Assembly: GCA_030159075.1 (NCBI GenBank)
Contig: BROG01000452.1
Coordinates: forward strand, 533,501-597,500
DNA from: Atrina japonica
Taxonomy: Eukaryota > Mollusca > Bivalvia > Pterioida > Pinnidae
Direction of reading: 5' to 3'
Length of the DNA stretch: 64,000 nucleotides
Below, in pieces: positions 1 through 21,600 of this stretch. A program made the position numbers and the translations under genes. Under the pieces are notes generated by a model. It was not told the origin of the DNA. It saw nothing but the letters and a program-made list of their open reading frames with translations, and searched no databases. Each line of letters begins with the position of its first letter. The first letter of the stretch is position 1.

Positions 1-170
1 TGATAAGCTTATACTAGAGTAATATTTGGCACTAATAACACCGTTTAAATTCTAAATTATTCAAAAGCTAAGATGGTCATTATTTACAGTGGTTACTCTT
101 AGACGGATCTGGTTAGGCATTTAGATTTATTATCTGGCCTTGTATTATACCACTTTCCCGTTACTTTAGC

Positions 171-171
<1 letters not shown>

Positions 172-261
<90 letters not shown>
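172..261. repeat. (AT)n microsatellite
   Basis: An uninterrupted alternating AT run of about 90 bases. Confidence 0.95.
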
Positions 262-262
<1 letters not shown>

Positions 263-821
263 CTTCAATGACAGTTATCTTTCAATAGATTTGTAAGCAG
301 TATGTATTATTCACGAATCTGAGGTTTACGTTTAAAGTTGCCTTAATACACACGCAATACTTTGATCTTAATCGAATATTGTGTAGTAAGGTGATTATGA
401 TATAGAACATGCTGTTTTTATAAACGATAAACAAAGGTAGAATTTTTACCATATTTTATTTTTCCCCTTCAGTATTTTACATAAACCAAGTCTCATTCAA
501 TAGTACATTAGGGACTTATTTTATATCCAGTTATTGCATTATCTAATTACTGGATGCGTCTAATTGTCGTTACGGTGATACTTCATTTTTGAAATAATAT
601 AAATATAACGATTAAATGATATGTTTTTTATCAGCTGTAATAAACAATAAACAAACAACAGCGTAGTTAATTAATCATAGTAACATGCTTGGGAACAAGT
701 ACAGCTTAAATAAATTCAACCTGAATGATATTTTGTCTAATCTCAAAAAAGTCGAGACATAATTATTATTTTACTTATCTTAGGAGCATAGTGATATAAA
801 AAAACTCAATTGTACCAGTAC

Positions 822-824
<3 letters not shown>

Positions 825-915
<91 letters not shown>
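825..915. repeat. (AT)n microsatellite
   Basis: About 90 bases of pure AT. Six-frame translation gives a meaningless Ile-Tyr polymer. Confidence 0.95.
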
Positions 916-916
<1 letters not shown>

Positions 917-2983
917 CCGTGCCTCCCGGGTCAGTTTCTATTATGATTTTAAGATAAACATAAAGTAAATGAAGGCTGCATCTGGATATTTTTGTACGCA
1001 GTTGTGAATATTGATTCATTTGTTGAAATTTAAGATTTTTTTTATTCGTTTGAATGGTTGTATGACTCCATAACCATGTTAACTGCTTCCCCACAAGTAA
1101 AATGACAAACTTACACTGAAAATCAGGGTTCTAGTGGTGCTCGCAAAAGTAAAAAAATATTTGTTTCACATACCTTAATTAAATGTTGTTGTATCCAAAT
1201 TAAGACTCGGGGGAATAAAATAGCTGACAGTAACGACATGGACGCTTTGACTTTGAAACTAACATAAAAATAGGTTATATAAATTAAAGGTTTTATGTTA
1301 TTTATATTATTTGAATATCATGTTAATGTCCGATTTATCAAATTATTATTATCATTATTTTTAACAGGTTAGATATGTATTGCTCTGAACGGTCATTTCT
1401 GTGGATTTACCAAATCATTATTTAAAACAAATTAACATTTTACCAAATGCCCGACAATCTCGACCATCATCTATTGGTTGTATTAATCAGTTCACATGAT
1501 ATTAAAGACGGTACTATTCAAAGTTAATATCTCTGTTTACGCAGGTTGAGAAACAGCCGTGTGTAAGTTGACGTCTTTTTGTCGATAATGCCGACGGCGG
1601 TACATGTGTTTCTGAATAGTGATGACGTAAAGCGCGTGAAACAGCACGTTCAATCTCGCAATATAACACTAAATAGTGCAATAAATCTCGCTTGTTGATC
1701 AGTGTCTGACAACAAGGCAACAAGAAAATATTATACATGAGAACAAAACAATGTCCGAGACGGAGGAGAGACAGACAGACAGATGGCTGACTTAAAGTAC
1801 AGGAAGACTATGTACTACTTAAAATTAAACTTGATTATAAATATGGTTATATTTAAACGTGATATCTGAAATTATAATTTGATGTAAATACGTTAGTCCA
1901 TCAATCAATCTATCTATCTATATGTCTGCTTGTCTGTCTGTCTGTCTATCTATCTATTAATCTGTGTGTCTAATTATTCATTTATCTATTTACCAATCTA
2001 TCGGTCCGTTCATCCACCCGTCTGTCCATTTAACTTTCTGTATACATTTATTTCTATCTCTCTGTCTTTCTATCTATCCATCCGTCTGTTTCTTTTGAAA
2101 TAAACTAAACAATAATAAAAATAGAAGAACCGACATAAAACATGTTTCGAAAAACAAAACAAATAATAAACATAACAATTATACGTGTGCATGTGTACCT
2201 GTTATACACACTTATAATATTTCTTTAGATCATTACTCCATCTCCCTTATAAATTTAAGTTCAACTATTAGCCCCAATTCCTGTGCTTTTTATAATTTTC
2301 TTCACGACACATCATTAGCTATGCTAATTCGTCTGCCGAATTTTCTCGTTAAAATATACATACCTCCAAATTAATTAATTAATTAATCAACATATATTTA
2401 CGGGTCTGTTTTGAGACTATTTAAACTTTTAATACTCAAAAGTAATTAAATGTTTCCAAAACTCTATTTCGTGACGGTCTTAAGGACATTCGTGTGTAAT
2501 TTACGTGTATTTCGGTAGCATCTTCATATGAATTAACAATCAACAGTGGGCAATTAGCGTTAATTGTCACCCTGAGGTGCCCGTTACGTCATCAGGACTA
2601 ATTCCCACTTGAGGATATCCATCTAACATCGCCAATCCCAGACACCATAATGTTTATAATAATTTATTTCAGAATCAAAACACATTAGATCTTTCCTGTA
2701 CCTGCATCAACCATTTATGTTCGACATGCACATGCACATTTCCATTTGAAGAGTGAATCCCGCCGTTTCGTGTTCAAAACATTCTCCAAAGCACGTGTTT
2801 TAAAGTTACAAAGGTTATTTGCTAAAGCAATCAGGAATATGTTATATTAAGCATAAGAAACAGAAAATGTAGTAAAAGAAGATTGATTTATTGATACTTG
2901 GAATCTAAACTCATTACTTTTTTATGATATAATAATAACTGATTCTTAAGTTTATTCTCGGAATTTTTACCAAACTTGGAACC

Positions 2984-11298
<8,315 letters not shown>

Positions 11299-11553
11299 TA
11301 TCAAGATTTTTTTTTGTCACCAGGCAACTCTGTCTCAGATTTTTATGTGAGTCCACTACCTCAGGACAACATGGTGTGCACAGGGTCACGTGAGTGCAGT
11401 GGCTAGATAATAGTGAATCCGCACAAACCTACCGAAGACACCTGCTAGTTGTATAAACTTAAGTCGCTAATATGTGTATTATCAGGGGAGAAAATCACGT
11501 GACTGATAAACATATACACGATGTTTCATTGGCTGATGTATGCAGCGGTAACA

Positions 11554-11829
11554 AATCACGTTGACTTATAACATACACAACGTAAAAAGAAGAACACAAA
11601 TGATTGTTAGTTTATTCCGTTTGCTCCTAACACATTTCCGCACATATTATATTTATCAGTCATTCGTGAGCGTAGACATGGCGGATGTTTATATGTATAG
11701 AAACTGACACAAATTCATTGCTCAAAGTTATTTTGAAATAAAAAATCATTGAGAATAAAAAGCCAGTTTCTATTGTTAAGCATTATCAGTCAAACAAGAA
11801 ATAAACATTCATGGCTGAGTGGTTAGAGC
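11554..11829 (+). repeat. Duplicated block, copy 1 (overlaps gene A 3'UTR)
   Basis: About 275 bases that recur in the same orientation at 13738-14039 with moderate divergence. Both copies run from a tract resembling AAATCACGT to the tRNA-like GGCTGAGTGGTTAGAGC. Copy 1 contains the candidate gene A poly(A) signals. Confidence 0.85.
11737..11759 (+). terminator. Candidate poly(A) signals of gene A
   Basis: AATAAA occurs at 11737-11742 and again at 11754-11759, about 440 bases after the gene A stop. Both lie inside the block that is duplicated at 13738-14039. Confidence 0.5.
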
Positions 11830-11984
11830 CGATGGACTCTTCCCAGGTACATTGTCACTTGGTTTTCACAATCGTCATTAAAAATGGCCTCCATCGTATA
11901 ACTTGACACATGTCGAATTTAGCATAAAACAACAGAGTAACGACACATCTAGAAAACACGTTTATTCTATTTTTCGTTGTTAGT

Positions 11985-12215
11985 GTTGTGTTGTTGTTTA
12001 ACGTTCCACTCTAGAATCGTTCACTGATATGGAGGCGTCACCAAATGCCGGTGAAGAGCTTCAAATATTGGCCTATGCTCGGCACTTACGGAATTTCGGT
12101 TTTTACTGTCTCATTCGAAGAACAGATAAAGTCAGCCGCCTCCGTCGAGGTTCGAACCCGCGATCCCTCCGCGAATCGAGCACTCTACCACGGAGTCACG
12201 ACGGCCCCCCACTAT
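11985..12215 (-). mobile_element. tRNA-derived SINE, copy 1
   Basis: The minus strand begins with a tRNA-like head: box A resembling TGACTCCGTGGTAGAGTGC, then box B GGGTTCGAACC (about 12148-12160 on the plus strand). It runs into a body ending near GTTTAACGTTCCACTC. A related copy is at 27430-27722. Confidence 0.75.
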
Positions 12216-12739
12216 TTGTCAACGGGATGCATGTTGACACTGATCATATAAGTTGGTACGTTTTAATTATCTTAATTATAACCTATACACATCGTTTTTC
12301 TTAAATGTTCAAACAGCTGACGTTTTTTTGTTGACCGTCATCAGCAACATTTACAATTTCTAAACGGAATTTAGTAACAATATACGCCATCTGGTAAGCA
12401 CTACCGCAAGGCCGGTCTATATTTGTACAGGCAAAGAAAGATAACTCTTATCTTATAGATGTTTAACGTTTTTGTGTGTTTTACTCATGGCAAAATTTTT
12501 ATATGCCATCGATTGCGGTTTCATTTTCAATTTCCGTTAAAAGTTTGATTACGTCGATGCCGGATAATTTTGTTTTCTTTTTTACTTAAATTGCGTCAAT
12601 ATGTGCATTGATATTACTTATGAAGACAACCATGAGACACTTTTTTAGATATCATACTGATCGATACTAGATTATAAAAAGAAGGTATTCAACTCAAAGA
12701 TACCAAGCTACTAAGCGAAAGAAGGTTCATGACCAATAT

Positions 12740-12845
12740 ACAAAGCAGAACAGAAGGATACCTGCATTAAGTGAGATCAGGTGTAATGGAGGAGTAAGTA
12801 TTCTCTGTCGACCTGTTCGCTGTGAATGCACCGTCATTTTAAAAT
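12740..12845 (-). mobile_element. Degenerate solo tail of RT-element family 1
   Basis: A weak match to the family tail on the minus strand (gatcaggtg, ggaggagtaag, gtcgacctgt blocks), with no coding part. Confidence 0.55.
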
Positions 12846-12885
12846 CAAATATATAAAATATACATATATATATATTAGGGGTGTC

Positions 12886-13260
12886 GGATCTAAGCAATAG
12901 ATACAAGTCAAGAAAAGAATATATAAAGTACTAAAATGACTAACGACACGGACAAAATGAAAATCAAATTTTCGGGACGACCTGTGCCTTCATCAGGACA
13001 AAACGATTTATATAACATAAAAAAACGTACACTTACACACTCTCACGCAAACACCCACTTGAACACAACCAGAGAGTGAAATAAATGCTACATATTACAA
13101 GTACAGCGTGATAATGCAATGAATAAATGAAATGGAAATCAAACAAAAGGATAACTGAAACACTAGCCTCAAACTATCAACGAAATGTGAATCGAACTAG
13201 TTTAAAGTGAAAATAACAAGAAACTGCAATATTACTAAATAAATTTAATCTACAAACAAA
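12886..13260 (-). repeat. Dispersed repeat, inverted partner at 35380-35700
   Basis: The reverse complement of 12886-12990 matches about 35600-35690 (shared blocks include GTCATTTTAGT and GACTTGTATCTATT). The rest shows weaker similarity. It may be a retroelement tail; no coding sequence is intact. Confidence 0.6.
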
Positions 13261-13654
13261 GTCAAAACACGAAAGTAAATTTGACAAACTGCAAAGTGCT
13301 TTATATATATATATATATTGCAAGCGGTATACATTTTGTCTTCTATGTCATAATCATGACTTTATATCTCGTAATTACGACTTATGTATCGTTATATCAA
13401 CGTTTTAAAATATCATAAAATACGATGATATATTTATTCGCTTTTGTGATAGAGTTCTATTGACTTCACTTACGTACCAACATAAGACCGCGTTTAATTC
13501 TGCATAGTACTTTTTTAAGCAATATTCCTCGCTTAAAAACTGTGTAGCTATTTATAGTCATTGTCATTGCTTGCCAAAAATCAGGAACATCTAAGGACAG
13601 TGTCATGTATAAAACTAACGTAAACCAGATACACTTCCACACTAAGTACATCAT

Positions 13655-13661
<7 letters not shown>

Positions 13662-13738
<77 letters not shown>
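13662..13738. repeat. (AT)n microsatellite
   Basis: About 77 bases, directly abutting the second copy of the duplicated block. Confidence 0.95.
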
Positions 13739-13740
<2 letters not shown>

Positions 13741-14039
13741 CACGTGGACGTATTACATACACAATGTAAAATGAATAACGCAAATGATTGTTAGTTTATT
13801 CAGTTTGCTTCTAACACATTTTAGCACATATTATATTAATCAGTCATTCGTTAGAATACTTTAAACGCAGACGTGGATGCTTATATGTACAAATGTATAG
13901 AAACTGATACAAATTCAAACACTGCTCAAAGTTATTTGGAAATAGAAAATCATTGAGAGTAAAAAGCCAGTTATGGTTGTTAAGCATTATCAGTCAAACA
14001 AGAAATAAAACCTTCAAGGCTGAGTGGTTAGAGCATCGA
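13738..14039 (+). repeat. Duplicated block, copy 2
   Basis: Same orientation as 11554-11829, with shared blocks such as AATGATTGTTAGTTTATTC and AGCATTATCAGTCAAACAAG. It ends at the same tRNA-like stretch. Here the AATAAA signals are mutated. Confidence 0.85.
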
Positions 14040-14234
14040 TAATAATAATTATATAATATAGCAGTTGGTGTTATATTAAAGTTTTACAATTCAGCGAATT
14101 GACAACTATATTAAATATGGCTATTTGACGTCTTTACTTATTTATTTGTATAGAAGTTTCCAAGTGTAACTATGTAATGTTAAACTCCTTTATGATAATA
14201 ATGAAACCGGTTGAATTTATTCGGCGTTTTTATT

Positions 14235-14238
<4 letters not shown>

Positions 14239-14294
<56 letters not shown>
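14239..14294. repeat. (GA)n microsatellite
   Basis: About 28 GA units. Confidence 0.95.
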
Positions 14295-14296
<2 letters not shown>

Positions 14297-14739
14297 CCGA
14301 GTTGAAACGGACATCCTTTACATAGCTGTCAGCAGATAGCCGTTATAAACAAAAACATGTCATCAATCATATAGCAGTCACTGCTATATATTACGATCTG
14401 ACAATTAAGTGTTTTGTTTCGTTTTCTTTCGCCTGTAGAACGGTGTAGGAACAGGTGTCATCTATGTTGATTGCAGAATCAACATTGCAAGTTTTATTTC
14501 TATATATTCCACCAAAAGCGACAAGAAATATGTAAACGTATAGACGATAGATGCCTTCAAATGTGATTAATTAGAAAAACATCTCTCTCGGGTTTTTTTT
14601 CTGATTTGTGTGAAAGCACTGCGTCAAATCAAAGGATAAAATCTTGATCAATATCTAATATATACAAGTACTCCACGTCTTTCACCAAGAAAAACCATCT
14701 TAATATACAACAATACCGCTGCATGCATGTATAATCATG

Positions 14740-14905
14740 ATATAGAATCTAAGATACAAATGTATACATCTTCAGGATGTCCAGGATACTTATATACATC
14801 TGGTGATATTGAACAAACACGAACCTCTGGTCCATCCAGAGGTGGGGGTGAGGTCCCATGGAAGAGTAAGCATCCCCTGTTGACCGACCACATCTACCAA
14901 GAGTC
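14740..14905 (-). mobile_element. Solo 3' tail of RT-element family 1
   Basis: The minus strand shows the family tail with the paired blocks around CCAGAGGT and the GTCCAGGATA end. No RT coding remains. Confidence 0.7.
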
Positions 14906-15617
14906 TGATATTGAGTTTAGAGAATTGAACATATTTTCAATAAAATTGTATATCAAAATGATAATATTCTTAAACAATGAGATGTAATTCTGTTATATTA
15001 AAGTTTTAAAATTCAGCGAGTTGAAAACTATGTTAGCGAATTGTAAAACTTAAATTTAACATTTCCTCTCAATTTTTGGATTTTACGACGTACAACGATG
15101 GCTCACTATGGGCACTTTATCTTCAAATCTTGACTAGTCATGAAATTTTCAGTTAGATTGTACTATCTTGAATTTCTGGTAATGATGGTGAATTTTCAAG
15201 AAATTATCTGAGAATTTCAGGATGAAAATTTTCAGTTTATGATATTGAAATTTCAAGATATTGTCTTGAAAAACCAAGAAACTATCTTGGTTATTCAAAA
15301 TACTAATTTGAAAATAAAATTGGGAGCTTCAAACGTCAACATCATAACTTTTAAATGTCATGATAACCATTTCTAAATTCAAGATGATAAGTAAATAGCC
15401 TATAAAATAACTTCCAGATATACTGCACTTAAAAAATAAAAACTTGAAATTTGATGTTAGGATCTAGACAATTCAAGATGGTATATCTATATATTAGAAA
15501 ATAATAAACATTCATAAAAAATCATAGAAGCATGTATCGTGCTCAGTTCCGGTTAGTTCATTAAATGCCAAAGACAAACCCCATTCACTGCTAGTTCTTT
15601 GGACCGATGTCATAAGG

Positions 15618-15845
15618 AAAACCTTCCGGCAAAGAAAATCGTCCTCCCGGAAAATTCTTTCTATAGAAAACCTTCCCCCAAAGGAAATCGCTCTCCCGGA
15701 AACTTCTTTCTATATAAAACCTTCCCCCCAAAGAAAATCGTCCTCCCGGAATATTCTTTATATAATAAAGCTTCCCCTAGGGAACCAAGTTTTCTATATA
15801 GAATTCATTTTACATTATCCGTATAGAAAACTTTCCCCCACCTGT
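15618..15845. repeat. Tandem repeat, ~49-bp unit
   Basis: Three full units and a distant partial one, each with an ACCTTCC block, a TCCTCCCGGAA block and a TTCTTTCTATA block. The short open frame across it follows from the repeat; I see no gene. Confidence 0.8.
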
Positions 15846-16262
15846 CCGTAATAGGTTTGACTTTTATTTCAACCCAAGATGTATCGGTTGTTGTTAGTTT
15901 TCTTTTTTCAAAATATGACCAAGGTTCTGAATGTATGCAGTACAAACATTAACATTGTAATCCACACAATCCTTTCTGGCGGATGATATCAAAATTACTG
16001 TTTCCTTTAGTATCTGCAATCAATTTTATTTTTGTATCACTAATCCTTTAATTAGCTGATTATTCCTTTGGTAATTTAATCTAAAAATCATATTATACAG
16101 ATATATTTCAGCACATTCATAGAATATTACGCGATCAAGCAAAGATCAAAATGTTATATGTACCGACAATATATATTTATTATATTTTGATTAATTTGCT
16201 TAATATGTGACGAATTAAGATATAGCATGATTTACCAACAGAATTTAAAGGGTCTAGTTTTA

Positions 16263-16417
<155 letters not shown>

Positions 16418-17356
16418 ATTGTATATAGTGTTTTTTTCATTTACTTTACATTAGATGAAAAGGTGCGTTATCCTATCATTTACGCTCGGGACTGGTTTTG
16501 AGGTTCAAGGCTATTTTTATGTTATATTCATACGCGTTATAACAATGTCAAGTTACGGCCCTTTTTACAGTGTTTCATAACAGCTATAATGGACAGTGTT
16601 TCCTCATATGACGTCACATAATGATGTATCCTCCTCCATGTTACACTGACCTCTGTATTCTACCTTGAACTTCGCTGTTTCATCAAGATGAAATTGATCA
16701 CGTGCGATTTTGATTGCACGTTTTTAATGAGAGAGTAATGATATGTAAATATAACGAATGAAAGCTTGTCAACGTGCATTTAGTGTTAATGTTTTTTTAT
16801 GAATGCCGTTTGGGTAATAGATAAAGTCCATATTTATCCGTCACCCAAACACCTCCATATTGACATTAAATGCGCTTTGATAAGCGTTCATTTGTTAATT
16901 ATATCAATACGTCGGACCAATATGGGCGGATATGGGCGGATATGCGTTACATTGTCCCATGTAAATAAATGGTCTGTCATTTGTTTTTCATTATTTTTCA
17001 ATTTTAATTTGCAGACAATGGCCTAGAAATTCATAACCTCATGATACTTAGTAGGGCTAATCGCCAATATATAATTTGTGCATGTGGCTCATGTCGCTGT
17101 CAACACAAAATGCAAATTACTGCGCCCAGCAATATAGTGCTTGTATGACATGTCAAAAATGTATTGAGTTGTTTTGATATATCGTATAATGTTATTTCGT
17201 AATTATATTGGCGTTGATATGGTGTTTTTATTGGTATTGTTTAAGCAGTATTTCAACATATAGATCTGCTACCCAGAGGTTATGACGTAGAACGGGTACT
17301 TCCGACCTTATACCTGTTCGAGCTGGGAATATACGACAACTAATGTCAATATAGGG

Positions 17357-17476
<120 letters not shown>

Positions 17477-17773
17477 TCAAGGGTGTGTCTAGATACCATA
17501 GATTGATTTAAGCTATTTGTTTAAATATAAAAATGATAAAATACATTTTTCTGAACTACTATCCGATCCTGATATAAAGACATAAACGCTATAAAAATGC
17601 AATTTAGACCTTAATTTAAATGCTGTCCGTCAATTATGAATGTGCATTTTGTGGTTTTGGACTGTATTAATCTAGCAATTCGTAATTTGGAATACACGAC
17701 AACAGGTTGATACGGGTCATTAGTTCATACCACATACAAGAACAACAACAATAATATACAAATCACCCACAAC

Positions 17774-17779
17774 TTTATT
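17774..17779 (-). terminator. Candidate poly(A) signal of gene B (long form)
   Basis: AATAAA on the minus strand, about 370 bases beyond the stop of the terminal exon at 18151. It is the first such hexamer I noted downstream. Confidence 0.45.
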
Positions 17780-18150
17780 TGTGTCCAAGGCCACGATGAA
17801 TAATTGAGAAGTTCTGTTGTTCAGTTTCCTATTAATTTCGACAGAAATAATGAAAAAAACACGAGAAAAAGTCAATAAAAAAAACAACAGAAAGTTAGGT
17901 ATCTAACGAAAAATACTGTTCTGTGAAAGAAAGCGTTGTTGATTTTCTAGTTCTAAGAATAACTTGGCACATACTCTGCTATCACAATATAAGGATATCA
18001 ACTGTTACACAACTCTGTAAAATCGTGAAACAGAATCATCATTATGACGTTGATAAAAGTTTATAGAAAATAAAGAAAACGGACAGAATAGCAGCAATTA
18101 AACCTTGCGTTTAATACGAGGAGAGTTACAAAGATTTCTTCTGTATTAGA

Positions 18151-18638
18151 TTATACCATAGTCGTCATCCTGGATTCGTATTCATCCGGCGCTATACATG
18201 AGCATGAACAGCGATCTAAATCACAGGACCCAGTTGGACAGTTGCTGTTACACCATTGAAGAAGACCGGGGGTGTTTCCCCATGATGATCTGGCCTCACA
18301 CCACATCCTCTGTCCACCTAACCGACAGCTTTCCTCATCCGTCTCTATTCGTCCGCCACCTTGAACATTATTAAAATCAACACTGTCGAAACTCAAACCT
18401 CCACCGAGGTCAGAAGAATCTCCAGAAAGGGCCGGGCCTATGCCAGATGCATCAATCGGGATACCACCAATTGCATCTACTGCATTTGGTCCGTTTAGGT
18501 CCATGCTTAAATCAAGGCCATCTGTGCCACCCAGACCACCAATCCCTCGCCCGCCTCCTAAACCGGCAAGTCCTCGTCCTCCGCCTTGCATTGTTGGATC
18601 TACGAAGAGGAGATCGCCACCACCCGCACCACCGACGC
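18151..18638 (-). CDS. Gene B exon 3: Gly/Asp-rich segment and C-terminal 8-Cys module
   Basis: Begins after a TTTTTTTTCAG acceptor in phase 1, giving 161 aa plus stop. It starts with VGGAGGGDLLFVDPT, continues as a Gly/Asp/Ser-rich stretch, then the module (18327-18196) and an acidic tail ending RMTTMV. There is no initiating signal peptide, so an upstream exon is required. Exon 2 of gene B fits by phase and composition. Confidence 0.8.
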
Positions 18639-21600
18639 CTGAAAAAAAGTGAACTCTAATGTGAAAATTATCTAAAAAACGTAAGTTTTATGTATTACAA
18701 TTACTGCACAAACCCGGTGATCTACATGAGGTACATATAACCTACCTACTCTTTAATCGCTGTGGGTCGGATGTATTGCTCCGGATGAATACCGCACCTA
18801 CCCGCTGATCTATATGGGGTACATATGCCGTACCTACTCTAATCGCTGTGGGTCGGATAAACCGCACTTACCCGCTGAACTATGTGAGGTACATATACCT
18901 TACGCACTTTTTAATCGCTGTGGGTCGAATAAACCGCACCTACCCGCTGATCTATATGGGGTACATATACCGTAACTTCTCTGATCGCTATGGGTCGGAT
19001 AAACCTCGCCTACCCACTGATCTCTATATGTCAGATATACTAAACCTAGCCTCGTTTTATGCTTCCATATCGTTTTCTAAATTTATCGTTTTGAATGATA
19101 CGCCCAGAGAGCTATTCATAACTATCATCCGTCATTTTGTGTTTATTTTATCCACCACGTATTGACACTGTCTTACATATAATTGAGTATCATAAAATGT
19201 TTATCAGAAAATAAATCTTTTACATTGAAACTTGTATATAAATACCCCTTACGGACGTTATATAACCAGGTGGTATTTAGACATAGGTGGTCGCTAAAGC
19301 AGGTTTCCCTGTTTTTCTGTATGTGCTTGTTGATATACCTTTAAAATACAATTGCGGAAGTGCCAAGCACTCACAATTTTGTATGTCCCGGGCAGTGTCA
19401 ATGAAAAACTTTTGTCAATGACAGTTACATATATTTTTCACAATGATGAGGTTTAATTGTTAATGTTATTGACAGTTACATATAGTTTTACACAAGGTCG
19501 GGGTCAAATTTTTTTCAATGGCAGTTACATATATTTTTTCACAGTGATTAGATTAAATTTTGATTCAGACAGTTAGAGAAAATATTTTTGCAATGATAAG
19601 TTGAATTTTGTTATCTGCGGTTACAGATATTTTTTTTTTCACAATGTCGAAGTCAAATTTGTTTATTGAATGTGTTTCATTACGCTTTTGGCAGTTACAT
19701 ATGTTTACGGTACGTTTTATTGGAAGTTGTAAACAGTTTTTATAGTGACCAGGTTTAATTACGTTATAGGCAGTTACATTACATTTGTTAACGATGACTA
19801 GTTTTAATTGTTTCAATGACAGTTACAGATATATTTTGACAGTGGCCAGCATTAATTTTGTTATTGGCAGTTACATATATATTTACAGAATGCCGAGGTC
19901 AAATTTTATCAATGACAGTTTCGTATATATTTCACACTGACTAGGTTTAATTTTCTTATTTGCAGTTGCATATATTTTTCACAGTGAATGGGTCAACTTT
20001 ATCAGAAAAACTTTATAAGAAGGAAATTAAGTTTATTCAGACGTTGTCATGTTACAACTTACCCCGGGGTTTGGGTCAATTGTAACAGTACCCTGGGTCA
20101 ATTGTGACACATTGCAAAAATATACAATAATAACGGACTGTAAAAGAAGTTTTAGTCCAGTTCACTGTCGAAGTGACAAACATACATTGGGTTTTGAGGG
20201 TGTACGATTTTCGTGGGCCCAATGATTACGAATGATATACTGCATCCTACTCTCTCCTGGCCAACGATCTGCAAAATGTTCACAAAATACTAAGCAAATG
20301 TAAACTCATCATCTGACTGGTTTTCATAATCATTCTCTATTACTTTATTGTTTTTTTTCTGTCTGATTTCTAATGCATTTTACGATTTTCTGTTACTTCT
20401 GTACAAGACGTGTTATATATTTTAACGACATTGGGGTCAATTGTAACAACTGTTACATTTGACCCCACATACACCCTGTCATGGTTTTAAACATGTCACG
20501 GGCTACACCACGCGTGGTAATATGATAATGATGGCATAAACAATTAACTCAGTAGTATATATTTACCACAGAAACACATCCCCGTCGTATTTGTAACTAT
20601 AAGCTAATCGAAATATTAAGATGCACAGTTTTTTTACTTATACCCCTCGAGAACAACTTTTCCCGATACTGCTGTCTTCGTTTAGAATTTTGTACTTTCG
20701 TACTTTGTGGACAATCTAGGCTATATACCACGTGTTTAAACGTAACTGGTTCGTCATACAATTATGTTTAGCATCGGAAATACACTATGTTTCAATTGAT
20801 CCTGGTCTGTCCTAAATATAGATGAATATTTCTTTTTGCCGTCTTACACCGTAACTGTTTGTAAAATACATAGGCGTCGGAGCCGGGGGGGGGGGGCTTA
20901 GCCCCCCCCCCCCCACTTTTTTGTAAAGACAGACATAGGTGTTGAAAATTGGGGCTAAGCTCCCAGACGTTTCTGGCGTGTGTGTGTGTTTTAAGTTGGT
21001 TTACCCCAACCCCCACTTTCAATTTGCTTCCGACGCCAATGAAATATAATGTCAATATTTAAAGGGATCGAAATTTGCAAATCGGGATCTAATAAGAAGC
21101 CTTTAGGAATATAATATTTGTTTTCATTATAAGATTTCATTATTATTCATGGTCTTGGTTTATTTATTGAAGTAGACTAGCATTAGGACTACCTACCACC
21201 ACCGAGACCTCCTCCTCCAGCACCGCCAATTCCCAGATCACTTCCATCGATAAATCCACCATCAATACTTCCCAAATCTCCAAACCCAGATTCAATTCCA
21301 CTTCCATCGATTGTGAATATTCCCCCTCCTCCTAAACCTCCATCAACACCGCCGCCTATTCCACCTCCTATTCCCCCTCCAATACCCCCTCCTATTCCGC
21401 CGCCAATGCCCCCACCGCCGCCAATACCCCCACCACCACCTATTCCCCCACCGCCGCCTATTCCCCCACCACCCCCACCTCCTATACCACCACCAATTCC
21501 CCCTCCGCCGCCTATTCCGCCACCACCCCCACCTCCTATTCCACCTCCTATACCACCGCCAATGCCCCCACCGCCGCCTATTCCACCACCACCGCCTATT

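Larger units (their letters stand above)
1..2983. other. AT-rich intergenic DNA upstream of gene A
   Basis: I see no coding sequence here. It holds two long (AT)n arrays (separate entries), a CTAT/CTGT-type tetranucleotide tract at about 1905-2090, and a dispersed repeat at 1-150 that recurs at 59290-59425. A TATA-like TTATATTAAG at about 2839-2848 lies some 140 bases before the gene A start codon and is a weak promoter candidate. Everything else is unassigned. Confidence 0.6.
18639..21196 (-). other. Predicted intron 2 of gene B
   Basis: A GT-AG interval of 2558 bases holding a ~69-bp tandem repeat, a small MITE-like copy, a degenerate ~58-bp tandem array, a GGGTCAATTGTAACA motif cluster and a GC-stem MITE. 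I found no convincing signal-peptide exon inside it. Confidence 0.55.

Noticed and set aside
11985..12215. A functional tRNA gene on the minus strand
   Set aside because: Box A and box B resemble a tRNA, but it is joined to a repeated body found again at 27430-27722, as expected for a SINE.
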